Assembly: GCA_030435675.1 (NCBI GenBank)
Contig: CM059623.1
Location: forward strand, 9,574,012-9,638,011
DNA length: 64,000 bases
Origin: Steinernema hermaphroditum
Taxonomy: Eukaryota; Nematoda; Chromadorea; Rhabditida; Steinernematidae
Direction: 5' to 3'
In this document: positions 25,991 through 36,900 of the stretch, one piece after another
Numbering within the stretch: the first letter of the stretch is position 1
Layout: each line of letters opens with the position of its first letter
Notes under the pieces: model-generated
What the model was told of the DNA's origin: nothing
What the model saw: only the letters and a program-made list of their open reading frames with translations
Databases searched by the model: none
Position numbers and translations under genes: made by a program

Positions 25991-28347
25991 CTACAGGAGG
26001 ACGCGGTGGGCGCGCGTGGTGCTCGTGGAGAGTTCTTGGCGTCGGCGCTCTCGACGCTCGTTCTCGCGCTCGAGGCGCTCCTTTTTCCGACGTTTCCTCT
26101 TCCGTCTCCGCATTTCGGGGCCTCTGTAGAGCTCTTCGCGGCGCCGGGCGTTCATCCGCCGCCGGTCCACGAACTGCCGGTCGCTCTCGAAGAGGTTGTA
26201 GGTGGTACGCGGGGAGCGCCGCTGGTTCAGCGTGTTCATCAGGACGTCGTCGAGGGAGACTCCGGAGGGTGTCTTGATCTGGCTGTCGTCGGTGTTCGGA
26301 CGTGGGCCCAGGAAGTGCTCGTACCAGTTAGCGCCCTTCGCGTAGCCTTTCGTGTGCTCTTGCCTGAAAGCGGACGCTTTGGATTCGTGGAAAGTTGCTT
26401 TTTGTGAATCATTTTGCATCATCTATCGCCCTGAGTGAGGCTCGATTGAGAAACAGAGCCTGATCCAGTCCCGTTGCAGTATTTACATTTTGTGCAAGGA
26501 CGTCTCGAGCGTAGATCTTCGCTACTAGACCCATAATTGATGACAAACACATGGCTAAGCCCCGACAAGAAAGTTCAGATTTTGCAGAAGAGATTAATGA
26601 ACGCAGCCGGCCGTTCAGCACCGACCACACGTTTTCTTCTGACGCACCCAGACGGAAAGCATCAATTCCAGATGTCCCCAATTTGACAGAAGTGCCTAGG
26701 CAGCCTTGCCGGAGAGATCTGCTCACCTGGACAGCTTGATGGCGTTGTGGCGTTCCTGTTGCCTCTCCTTGTGGAGAGCCTTGTGTCTCGCGCCGAAGGG
26801 ACTATCGTCGAAGTGCACCACTAGCCAATGCGCGGCCTTTTTCCGTTTCCGCATGCGTCTGCCGTTCTTGGGGATGCCTGCCCTGTTTAGGGCCACGTAC
26901 CACGGCCTCTTGTGCCAGCCGTACGCACACGACGCGTACATGTTGTAGTAGTTCTCTAGCATTGTCTCCATAAATACACACTCTGCGTTGTACTGGTTGT
27001 TGGGCATGAACACATGAGGCTGAAGGGGGCCGAAGTTGGAGGGGAAAGGACCGACCACAGCACTCACCGAGCCGTAGAGTCGTCCGTGCCGATCCATGCA
27101 GAGGAACCTGCCTGATTCGACGCCTCGTATGCTGACTAGTCCGAACGCCATCGATATGAACTGAAGCACAGCTGAAATGCGAATAGGTTAATTCAGTTGA
27201 CTCTCGAAAGGAAAAGACCAAAATTTGGCAAATCTCTCCCTTTGCCATTCAATGCAAGCCAACCCCTCCACTAGCCCTTGCCACCTTCCCATGTCCTCTT
27301 CTAAAATCCACGTCCATCCCATCGCCTCTCCATCACCCTTCATGTGACAAAACGTTTTTACATTGATGGATCGCCTCAATCCATCGATCGCTCTGCCAGC
27401 CTCATTTCGAAAGTTCAGGACCTCATTAACCCCTCCGGCCAAAAAACGCTCGAAAAAGCGCTCAGCGCGTCGTCTTCGGAAAACGATCCCTGCGACGGTG
27501 TAATATTTTGTTTAGACACACGACAGCGACGACAGAACAGTTGTCGCCGCGGCGAAGACGCAGAAGCCGGCGGCGAGGTGCCGATACGATCGATCAACAC
27601 GGGTTGTTGTTGATCTTCTCGCTCGATTCTGGAAGAAGACAACGGTAATCCGAGCGGCGCCGGACACCCTCGCTTCGAACAAGTTCTCTTTCGGTGGGGG
27701 AGGGCTTGTATCAGCCTCCCACGACGTGTCCGTCACCGTGACATGATTAGCATATGACAGCCGGCTTTGTCGGCGCCCCTTGGCATCATAAGGGTGTTGG
27801 AGCGGGTCAAAGAACGAGGCAAACAAGACGGCCAGGGGTACGGTAGGACGTCTCCGAAAATCATAACATGATGGATGTTGTTTTCCGCTTTTCACCTGTT
27901 TATACTCTGAACCTGAGCCCCCCGCTCGTCGTCGACTGGTTCGTCGTCGAAACCGTAAAGTGATGAACACAGGTTTGCCGCCCTCTTTTATGTAAATTTT
28001 ACGCGCATCAGTGCCTGGGAGGAGCCGGCTGTCACGGTGCCAGAAGCGTCAAACTGGTTCGGAGATCTGCGAAGAACAACAAGAAAGTGCTTTGTTGTTC
28101 GGGACTGCATAGGACGATCATAAACCCCCGAAGCTATCGATTTCCACTTGACGGCTTTTGCACGAGAAACTCTTAAAACGACTTACCAAAAGTGCTGTTC
28201 TGAGATCGAGTACCTCGTATGTACTGTGGGTGCTTGTGGCCGCGCTTGTGCGCCTCTATCTTAGCTTCGTGGCGATCCAGAATTTCGAGCCACGTGCCTG
28301 CGCGGCAGAAGAGCGCGCCTTCTCGTCCGGACTGACCGTATGGGTAG
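25991..28347 (-). CDS. let-756: Fibroblast growth factor, LET-756-like (5' end unresolved)
   Basis: A secreted ligand for the FGF receptor tyrosine kinase (EGL-15 in Caenorhabditis). Four exons join in phase: 28214-28347, 27068-27171, 26727-27019 and 25991-26363, giving 300 residues to the stop. The beta-trefoil core is clear: GALFCRAGTWLEILDRH, LVSIRGVESGRFLCMDRHGR, LYGS, ECVFMETMLENYYNMYAS and KRPWYVALNRAGIPKNGRR. The ~120-residue C-terminal tail is very basic (RRRKRKRRKKERLEREN) and resembles the long tail of LET-756 more than the short EGL-17. Such tails can act in nuclear or heparan-sulfate binding. The first exon listed starts at an acceptor in phase 2, so at least one more 5' exon with the start and any signal peptide lies upstream. 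I could not place it. Intron 1 here is 1.04 kb. Confidence 0.92.
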
Positions 28348-28941
28348 CTGCAAAGACACCGATCAGTCGGCACACCAAACTATAAGCCCTTCTTGGCGCA
28401 ACTTATCCTCTTCCAGAGGCCTTCCACGATAAGACCAGGAAGGGCGCCACTTCCGACAAAATAAATCGATACGTTTAGGGCGGAAACCGACTTCTATTTT
28501 CGGCTTATCACCAGTGCTGACATGGTCCGGAGACTAATGACACACGCAATCGGTGATTTTTGGTCGCACTCATTAAAAGTGGTTAAGTGGAAAACAGTCG
28601 TTCTTTATGTCCTCTCTGCAGAGTGGACGACGCAAAAAGGGTGCTGGAAAGAGGCGCCCTCGGTCTTATCAGTCAGATGGCGCCTTCTTTAAAAAAACTA
28701 CTTATAGTGAGAAGTCGACGTTTGTTGCGAAAAAACGTAGTTTGTGCGATTGTGAGGGGAATAAGAGATTATGACGAGTCGATTCCGTGGAGAGTTACGT
28801 GGCAAATCGAGGGGAAACATTCCACTGGGTTCGAGAAAAAATAATATGATTCTGAAGGCCAAAAATTTTTTTTCGGAGGACCACTAAGAGACTAAGGTGC
28901 ACAAAAAAAACAGACGTACTACAGTACTTTTGAGCACAGAT
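28348..28941. other. Probable 5' intron/upstream sequence of the FGF gene
   Basis: This stretch must either contain, or be spanned to reach, the missing 5' FGF exon. An ATG on the minus strand at about 28522 (MSAL, followed by gtgata) is possible, but its phase does not match the next exon. Nothing else is supported. Confidence 0.35.
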
Positions 28942-29389
28942 TCAGTAAGCAAGGAGATTGTAAAAAACCCACTCTTTCATCGACTGGAGCGTTCGGTCGA
29001 AACCTTCGCGATCGACGTAGTGCCGGCTCCGGGCCATGGTGGAGCACTGCGCCGTGAGCTGAGATCCAACGTAGTTGAGTGGCGGGTAGATGTCCTCGGT
29101 GAAGTGGGGCTGCGCGGTGAAGGCGGCGGCGACTCCGCCACCCACAGCGGCCATTCCACCCATGATCGCCATCTTGGTCGCGGCAGAAGCCGCGGTCGAA
29201 GCCGCGCGACCGCGGCCCGGCCCCCGGGGCCGAGGGTCCCGGGTCGCCCTGTGCTCCGCTGGCGGCCTCTACCTCCTCCTCGAGAAGCTCCTGTGGTTCT
29301 CCTCCGGGCTCCGCTGTTGAGCAGCAGTCACAGCACGACGGCGACGCGCAATCTGAGTCCGAAGTGCTCGCCGATTGGTGTGATAGCAT
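28942..29389 (-). CDS. Candidate small protein of ~115 residues, two exons
   Basis: Two adjacent reading frames with strong C/G third-position bias join in phase if an intron 29173-29272 is removed (donor gtagag, acceptor ccaag, a weak non-CAG site). Exon 1 (29273-29389) starts MLSHQSASTSDSD, has a Cys-rich patch (CASPSCCDCCS) and an acidic end (LLEEE). Exon 2 (28942-29172) encodes a small hydrophobic glycine/alanine stretch (MAIMGGMAAVGGGVAAAF). It then encodes a folded-looking segment (TEDIYPPLNYVGSQLTAQCS) and ends WVFYNLLAY. The hydrophobic stretch could be a membrane segment. It lies just upstream of the FGF gene on the same strand, but no donor in exon 2 has the phase needed to join the FGF exon. 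I therefore treat it as separate. Family unknown. Confidence 0.42.
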
Positions 29390-32300
29390 AGAAAAGTTCG
29401 CCTGGTGGCGCCGGGGCAATTTTTGCGAATTTTAGGACGGCGTGGCGCGTGGAGAATCCGTCTCGTCTGCAACAGGAACTTCGCGGTGGGAGTGAGTCAC
29501 GACGCGTGAAGCGGATAAAGTGATAAGACACGCAAAGGAGAGGGGTTCAGGAGGGTTTCGAGGGGACACCGGGGGTGAATCAGTGGGCCATGCGGTGGCG
29601 TATTTGCGTAACCAAAAAGGGCGAAAATTCCTAGAAGAGTCACCAATTGAGTCATAGGAGGAGCTAGCATTGATTCATGAGCTGATGCATACGTCATGGG
29701 TGGGGATTAATGGACACAGTGTTGCATGATAAAATAAGAGGCTCAGGCACAAAAGGGGTTGGATCTTTTGATCTCGGGAACACACAATGAGAAATCTTTG
29801 AAAGTTCTAAAGTGGGTTGCTATCATGGTCACCTTTGATAGACACGGATCAAAGGTTCCTGAAGGGAAGAAGGAACAAGTGGACAATGCCCCCAAAGTCT
29901 CTGATACGCTCCAATTCTGGCGCTACTGATAAGAACTCTAGAGTGAATCTGTGATACCTAAGTTCATGAATCTGACCACTTAGGGCTTTGACATTCGCAC
30001 ACAAAGCAAACGAACACCATTGGGACAAAAAACGATGAATCGAAAGTGCGCACCCAAACATGCACTCACTGTTTACAAACAAAAACGCCCTCGGATGCAC
30101 TCAGAATCGCGCCACGGTCGGTCCACCGTCGCCTTTGTCACAAAACGGCTCTGAAGGTCGCCGGGCGGTGGCCCGCGGGAGCGATCGGACGATAAGCGCC
30201 GGGCGGCACTCGAGACCAGCGGCTTCTTCTCTCTTCTTTGCTGCCGAGGAACCCGAAGAGGGGCGTCGCCTCCCGCGGCCATCGCCACGACTCAACTCGG
30301 GGAGAGCGCCGCAGAGGGGAGACCGTAAAGATGCCTTAATTACGCAACAATAACGGGAACCGAGCGCTGATCTTGGGTACTTGGTCTTTCGGTGGTTAAC
30401 TGCCCTAAAGTGTTCATAAGAAGCCGATCCTCATCATGGAGCCGTGGAAAAGAAAATCTAAAATATGGCGGAAAGGGTCCGGTAAGTAATAATTAAGCCC
30501 AGGAGGAATCGAATAAATGAATGATCCGTAGAGAGTTTATAGACTAATAGCTGCCACCATGATCTGCCGCGTGAAACGTTGTTCCAGAGCCGATCCCATC
30601 GGACCCAAACATTTCGTCCCGCCCTAAACTTTGTCCTTCCGCGACGTTGTCCTCTTCGCCCAACTTAAGTCCAAAGAACATCGCCCTAATTTGGCCATGG
30701 GGATATCCCACTTCCCGCTCCGGGCACGTCCTTTCCTCCCAACTCTCCTAATCACCCCCTGGGGAGCGCGAAAAAAACGCGTTTTTGTCCTCTCGAAAAA
30801 GGGCCATTCTTCACGAACAATTGATCTTGGAATGTTGCGACCGTAGCCCCGAGTCGAGGCCTTTTTCGGTCAGAGATCGCGACCTGCAGCAGACGATCCA
30901 ATTGGCAACATTCTGCAGCACCCGACTAAACCAATAATGCGGCTGCGCGGCGCGGTTTTATGGGCGCTTTTTACGGCCGCCGCCGGGTTCCTCCGCTCGC
31001 GGAAAATCTGCCGCCCGAGGTGGAGGAGGAAGCATGTGATCAGAGGGCTGATGGAAAGCTGGATAGATGTGGCTGGGTGAAAAGGGAAGAGTTTAAAGGC
31101 TTTTTGTGCTTTTACGTCAAATGTTTGCTTTATTATGATTTGTGATGACATGTGGCAGGAGGAGCGGGTGCTTGAGGGAGGCGATGTTTGAGCCGTGGGT
31201 CGATCAGGCGCCTCGAACCGAACATTTCGACTCGGTAGGCTAAGAACCAGGACGCCTAACTAGATCTCCAGAAGTTGCGGAATCGAATAATTTCGCACCC
31301 TTTATCCAAGATCATGTGGCACGAAGTAACACAGGTTGTTACAACGCGCTTCCGTGTTCCAAGTCGTCAGAATCGATGTCGCCAAATGTCAGCGAAAGTT
31401 ACGCAAAAAGATGACGACCAACTCCGTAGTCTTAAAAATTTCCGGGAAGTTCAGAAAATGCACGTCAAGGCGAATTGGCTTAGAATCGAAAAGGCGACGA
31501 CGGAATCAATCAGCAGAAATACAAAAGAGGCGAAGGGAAGGCCAAAACGGTGACTTATGTAATCAAAACGACTGGGAGATGAATCACGGCGCGTCTAGAA
31601 GATGCTGCATGCCTGACGAATGACTCCTTCCTCCTAGGGTATCGAAATAGTTAGTATAAATAGAGGTGATCAGAAGTCAAATGCGCATTTCCTGATGGAC
31701 TATGGATCTCTGGAAGTGTCCCTCCTAGAACCCCTGCAAGTGCCCTCTTCCGTTTTGAATAATCGGCTTATGCCACTAATCGACGGAATCGCTAACTAAC
31801 GCGCCGGTCGATCACACTCCGAGGGTGATTAAGCCGATAACGCGAAGTGCGTTTGCACTTATTAATATTACACGAGATTTCGGTGCAAAAAACGGCGCGG
31901 CCTTTTTGCACAAAACAGTCTTTGGGGAGCGGAAGCGGGAGAATAAGAAAAGAGAAAAAGAGGTCTCCGGAACATCTTCCGATCTCGTTCGTTTGCTTTT
32001 TTTCGTCTTTCGGCGTTGCAAAACGCGGACACCGAACCCACTCGATCTTCGTCTTCGCCTCCTCCGGTTGCACCCCTATCCAGCGCCCCTCGGCGGCTCG
32101 GCGCCCGGCCGCACCTGTAATCGCTTTAATCTCCTTTTTACAACCGGCGAGCAGGTAACAACACGAAAACGATAAGCATCTCCGCGGTCATTCGCCTGGG
32201 AGGGACGATTCGCACCTGGGGGACAGCGGTCGGCAAAGAAGAAGCCGGGAGGCGGCAAGAAGTCGCGCTTGTAGTCTAATGGAGGGAGCGGGAGATCTGC

Positions 32301-33774
32301 CGGCAGGAAGAGGCCGATCGGGAGGAGGCAGCGCCGGAGTCTCCCCTATCACCGACGCGACTTTTGAGCGGTGATCAATCATGGCCCGGTCGGCCCTCCT
32401 CCCTCTCTCCCCCCTCGGGGCACAAAGGCCAAGACTGAAGAGCGCCGCCAGGAGGAAAAGTTTTATTTGTTTGAACGCCCGACTCACTTTTGAGTGCTGG
32501 ATCTCGCCGGGACGCCCTGAGTTTACAGTATCCCGAGGGACCGGCTGATTTTTGAAGGGAGTTGCAAGAGGTTTCGGATATACCCTCTTTAGTGAAAGTT
32601 GATGGTTCTGAATGAGATAAAAATTCGATCGAAATAATATGAGTTAAGTTCCATTTGGTTATTCCCTTCAAAACTGAATATTGGAACCTTATCTTGCCGG
32701 TACATTTCGGTCTAAGTTTTGTTTCATGTTTTTGTGGATATTTGGAAAGTTGTTTGGGGTAGTAGATTTCAATGGCCTTTCAAAATGGACATAAACCTAC
32801 TATAATTCACTAGCTGTAATAGAAGAGAAGTTCATTACAAGCGCCATGTGTCAAGTATCTCACTCAACCTCATCAAGTTCATAACAGGACTTTGAGTCAC
32901 TTACACTTCCGTCCGCGATCCCTATCAAGCTTGCCACAAAAAACGAGCGACCTACTTCCACGCTGGTAACGGAAGTACGGTACTCGCTGACTCACATTCA
33001 TCAATCAGACGAGATTTATGACTGTCGGAAGTCTAGACGAACCAGTTTGGGGACAGACCAGTCGGTCTACGCCCGACTACAGTACCCCGATAAGGAACAA
33101 TGTTGCAAATGGGGTCGTCGTTCTTTATAGGGCCAACGGAGTGCGCATGTGTGCGCACTCGGCCTGATGAGGACAAAAAGACAATTTGGCGGAGAGACGT
33201 TTTTCCGGGAGCCCATCGGATTCCGGAAGCCAATAATTGTTTAGGGCGCAACTAATCGGATTTGGGATGAGGTCGGCTGGCCGCGGAGGACACGACACCA
33301 CGGCACAATCACGTCTCGGCACCATTTTTGCGCGAAAAAAGTGATGACGCCGCCCGAGGCCCGCTGGAAATGGCATTTGCAACCAAGGCCGATTTGTCAC
33401 CGTTTCCCACGCGCGCCTTCTTGGGACCGACGCCGAGCCGGGCTTAACGAGAGGAAGGACATCGTCGGGCGGGAGCGGATTGGAGTTCAGAAGATCGTGA
33501 CGTCTAGGCGACGCAGAGGTGTGAAGCACACGAGTTTATTTGCTTAATCACTTAAGAGACGTCTCTGCAGAGTGTGGCTGGGTGTGGCGATCTATGATAC
33601 CGTCTCTAGAAACCAGTGCGGTCTAGGCAATAAAGGCGGAGAAGAAGACGGTGTGGACAGTTCTAAGCGTGGCGCCGATCAAAGATGATCGGAGAAGGCG
33701 TATTTGCGGGATTAGTCAGCGAAGTGTAAATTGTTACGTTCCCACCGTTCGACGGATGTAGTAACGGAGGCGAT
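29390..33774. other. Gene-poor region, first part
   Basis: About 4.4 kb in which all open frames are short and lack coding bias. There is a GTCTAGAC palindrome at 33031-33038. I see no tRNA, rRNA or clear transposon. Position upstream of the FGF gene suggests regulatory DNA, which is inference. Confidence 0.45.
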
Positions 33775-33914
33775 AAAAATAGAATGGACTTGTCCAGAGT
33801 GTGCAAGCGGAAACGAAGGGGACATTCCTTACGGTTTACCCAACGCTTTTCGAAATCGGTGCACTTGTGAGGAACTTGGAAAGAACAAGAATCCGAGGCA
33901 TGTCTGGAATTTGG
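33775..33914 (+). pseudogene. Isolated NF-X1-like zinc-finger exon fragment
   Basis: The frame beginning near 33779 encodes IEWTCPECASGNEGDIPYG, then CTCEELGKNKNPRHVWNL. The spacing W-x-CP-x-C...P...C-x-C...NP resembles the RING/NF-X1 junction region of NFX1 family proteins (W-R-CP-x-C...P..Y-x-C-F-C-G-K...NP). A donor-like gtacgt follows (33914) and an acceptor-like tttag ends at 33955. The next segment does not continue the family and soon stops. Upstream there is no RING exon. It is therefore most likely a decayed fragment, or an exon of a gene I cannot otherwise see. Confidence 0.33.
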
Positions 33915-33955
33915 TACGTTTGGAGTATTCAATAGGTATATCCTTTTGTGTTTAG

Positions 33956-36900
33956 GCTTTGGAGATGGTTCTTCTGACTAAGGGCCGGCCCAACCCTCTC
34001 TTTAGAAATTATTTGACCATCTAAGAGAGCGACTTTTAGGGACCGCAGTTTAGAAAGGAAAGGGAAATCAAAACTTCTATTTGAATAACAGAAGAAAGAA
34101 CAGGAGTGAATTTAAACAAGACTTGGAAAACGGCAGATTCTGTGTTCTATTGGCGTGGTTAGAGGGAGAATCAGCTGATTTTATAACTGGATTGGCACCA
34201 ATCCCGTGAATACAAAAGTGATTCTATGTACATTCGACGAGGAAATCGATTCAATAAAATTCAACAACATGGTTTACTGTCATATTGATTTATCTACAAA
34301 GGAGTCTAAAGCATTTGACAGAAGATCAAGAAGCTCAGATTAAACGATAGGGTCAATAGACAACAGACCAAGATGCCGCGCCCATCCTTCGCAATGATCG
34401 CACTTCCGCAAGAGTACCGCTAGCCTTGCTCTGGAAACATTACCCAATCGTTAACCGCCTAATGACCCCTCGTTCCCCTAACAGGCCATTCACACCTCCG
34501 CACATTCCTTCTGTTGACACTGCGCAGTCTCCATCCAGTCTAGTCTCTTCCTCCCGTCTAGTCTCCCCTTCCAGACACTTTTCGTGTCTGCAACGAACAC
34601 TTCGCGCGCAGAAAATAAATAGAACGGTGGCGTTCTTTGTCCGCAGCGCTACGGTAACGGCCCACGCGTAAGTGGCCACAATCATCGCCCCAAAAACAAC
34701 AAAAGCGCCGAGGGGGAGGGGGAAGGGGAAGGGGGCGAGACAAAAGGGATGACGACGCCAAAGGAGCGGTAACTCGAGCCCCGGTGGGAGGAAGAGGCGT
34801 AAAAACCGGACGGAAAGTGCAACTTTTTGGCGAATGCGAGAGCGTCCTCGAAAAGTCATTGCATAACTTATAGACTGTGCTGGAATCGGGAGTCTCATCG
34901 GGGAATCCCCCTATAAATACGTTTCAAGAGATATATTCTATGCATAACGGACGGATAATGAGCACAACTTCTTGTTGTAGTTCCTAGATAGCCTTAGAGG
35001 ACAGATTTGAAATCATACACCCGGAAACAGTATAAAACCAGGTATTCTGGGACTGGGACTTTCTCTCGATCTCCTTGAGTACCAAAAATAGATGCACTTA
35101 GTCAGTGTGTTCTGAACCCATCTGAATCCCATTCATCGCTTCCTGGCTGTCCTCTCGAAATGACGTCAATTGCACATCTCCTTAAGTACCCAATCCCATC
35201 CAGCCTCCCCCCTCGTCTCCCAAGTGCGATGTGGCTCCATCGGACAATCACTTCTTGGCACACAAGGAGAGATGTTTGCTTAGAACGCTCTTTTAATTTC
35301 GCACTTTGCAGACTGAAATGTTGCAAGGCCAGATCAAACACTTCAGGCTCCCTCTAGGGACTGTAGGCCTTTCGCTTCCAACGCATAACCGGGGCAGCCG
35401 CCCGAACGCACTTTCTGATTTTCTGTTTTTCACGGGTTCACAGCGATTAATTTTTTTTCGCCCGCAATCTTTGATCGGTCCAGATACTATTTGACCTGAG
35501 TGTTGTCAGGCACGAGTACATGACAGGTCTTGAGGTAAAGTACTTAGGTTGCAGACTCTAGAGTCCTAAAACGGCCCTTTGGTTCATTTGTAGAAAGCGA
35601 ACTTTTATGTGAGAGTTTTATTTGGCTACAGTAATCCCCTTGCAGCTCCTCGAAAAACAAGAAGAAGGAAGAGAAGCGCAGCCATTGTGACAAATGTCAC
35701 GTAAAGATTACAACAAAACAATAAAGGTGACTTACGATCGTTAAACTTAATCTTTGGCGCTCCGCTACAAGACCGTTTTACGAGCGTTTTAGAGTTGCAT
35801 GAAACGGAATCGTGAGGGAGTCCGCCTGGATGACGATTTCTTGTGGGATTTTGAGTTGAGGACGAAGCGGTGAAAAACAGCTGACAAGCTCATGAGCTTA
35901 TGAGAGAAAAGAAAATACGATGTGACGTTCAGCTTCGGGTTATGAATGAAGATAGGCTGCGGAGTTCAACAAAAAGTGTTGATTTGTGGGGAAGATGGAG
36001 GGAAAAGCAAGCGAAATGAATAATGGGGGTTAATGCAACGGAGTTGCAAGCCGACAGGATCGGAAGGACTTTGGTACGGGGGAGTTAGGGACGTGGAGTT
36101 TGGGGACTATCAGCTGGCCAAATTTAAAACCAAATAAAGTAATTCTCTACACAGCAAAGAGAGTAGGATTAACGGAAATAAGAACGTGATTAAACATGGA
36201 AAAGACAAGAGAAGATCGCGGCTGATACGGTAGCAACTGCCAAAACAATCAGGCAAGTGTCACGTCGTCAAGAAGGTAGCCTCATAACAACCAAACTTCA
36301 CTAAAAACAGGGAACTTTTCAACCCGAGTCCAATCTCGCTCCCCGGACGAAACAGAAGGCGTCGCAGCCATCGGGATCTCTCGGCGATTAGGCCGAGGCG
36401 CCCTTTAGCCTCTCGCCGGGGGAGACGAACAGTCGGCCGCGAGAGGAAACGATATCCCCTAAATCACTCAAGGTGTTGATGGATAACGCAACAGTGCGGA
36501 CAGCGGAAGACACTTGCTGAGTAAACAAATGACGCCGATTCCGACAATTGGCGCTCCTTTTTCGAGCGACAGTGACGGTCCGAAGAGAGGGCGGAAGCCG
36601 AGATGAGCGCGGAGATTGGCTACCGTACACGTCGTTTTTGAGATCGTCCGGTCCGAGATGATGGACCGCTGAATTAGGCTATTTTTGGAAATGATTTTTT
36701 GGGTAATTAACCTTCAAAGTCAAAAGGTGAACCACATCCTTTTGAAACGCTTTGCGGTCTTGGCTTCTTCGTATCAATTTCCAGCTCTCATCAAACAACA
36801 TCATCCAGTCTGTCCGGACAATAACCCCTCCACTTCACTTCAGACCCGCTTCCAGCGGCTTGAGTTTAAACAAAGTTATTTTAGACCCCAATCAAAAAGG

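Noticed and set aside
26409..26726. Open frame immediately downstream of FGF exon 3
   Set aside because: It is the 363-nt intron; the donor at 26726 and the acceptor next to 26363 join the two FGF exons in phase.
27512..27970. 152-codon minus-strand frame in the FGF intron
   Set aside because: It starts at a non-ATG codon, has an arginine-rich random composition, and lies inside the 1-kb FGF intron between well-supported exons.
31190..31270. tRNA-like sequence on the minus strand with GGTTCGAGGC
   Set aside because: Box spacing is close to a tRNA, but neither the acceptor stem nor the T stem pairs, so it is at best a relic.
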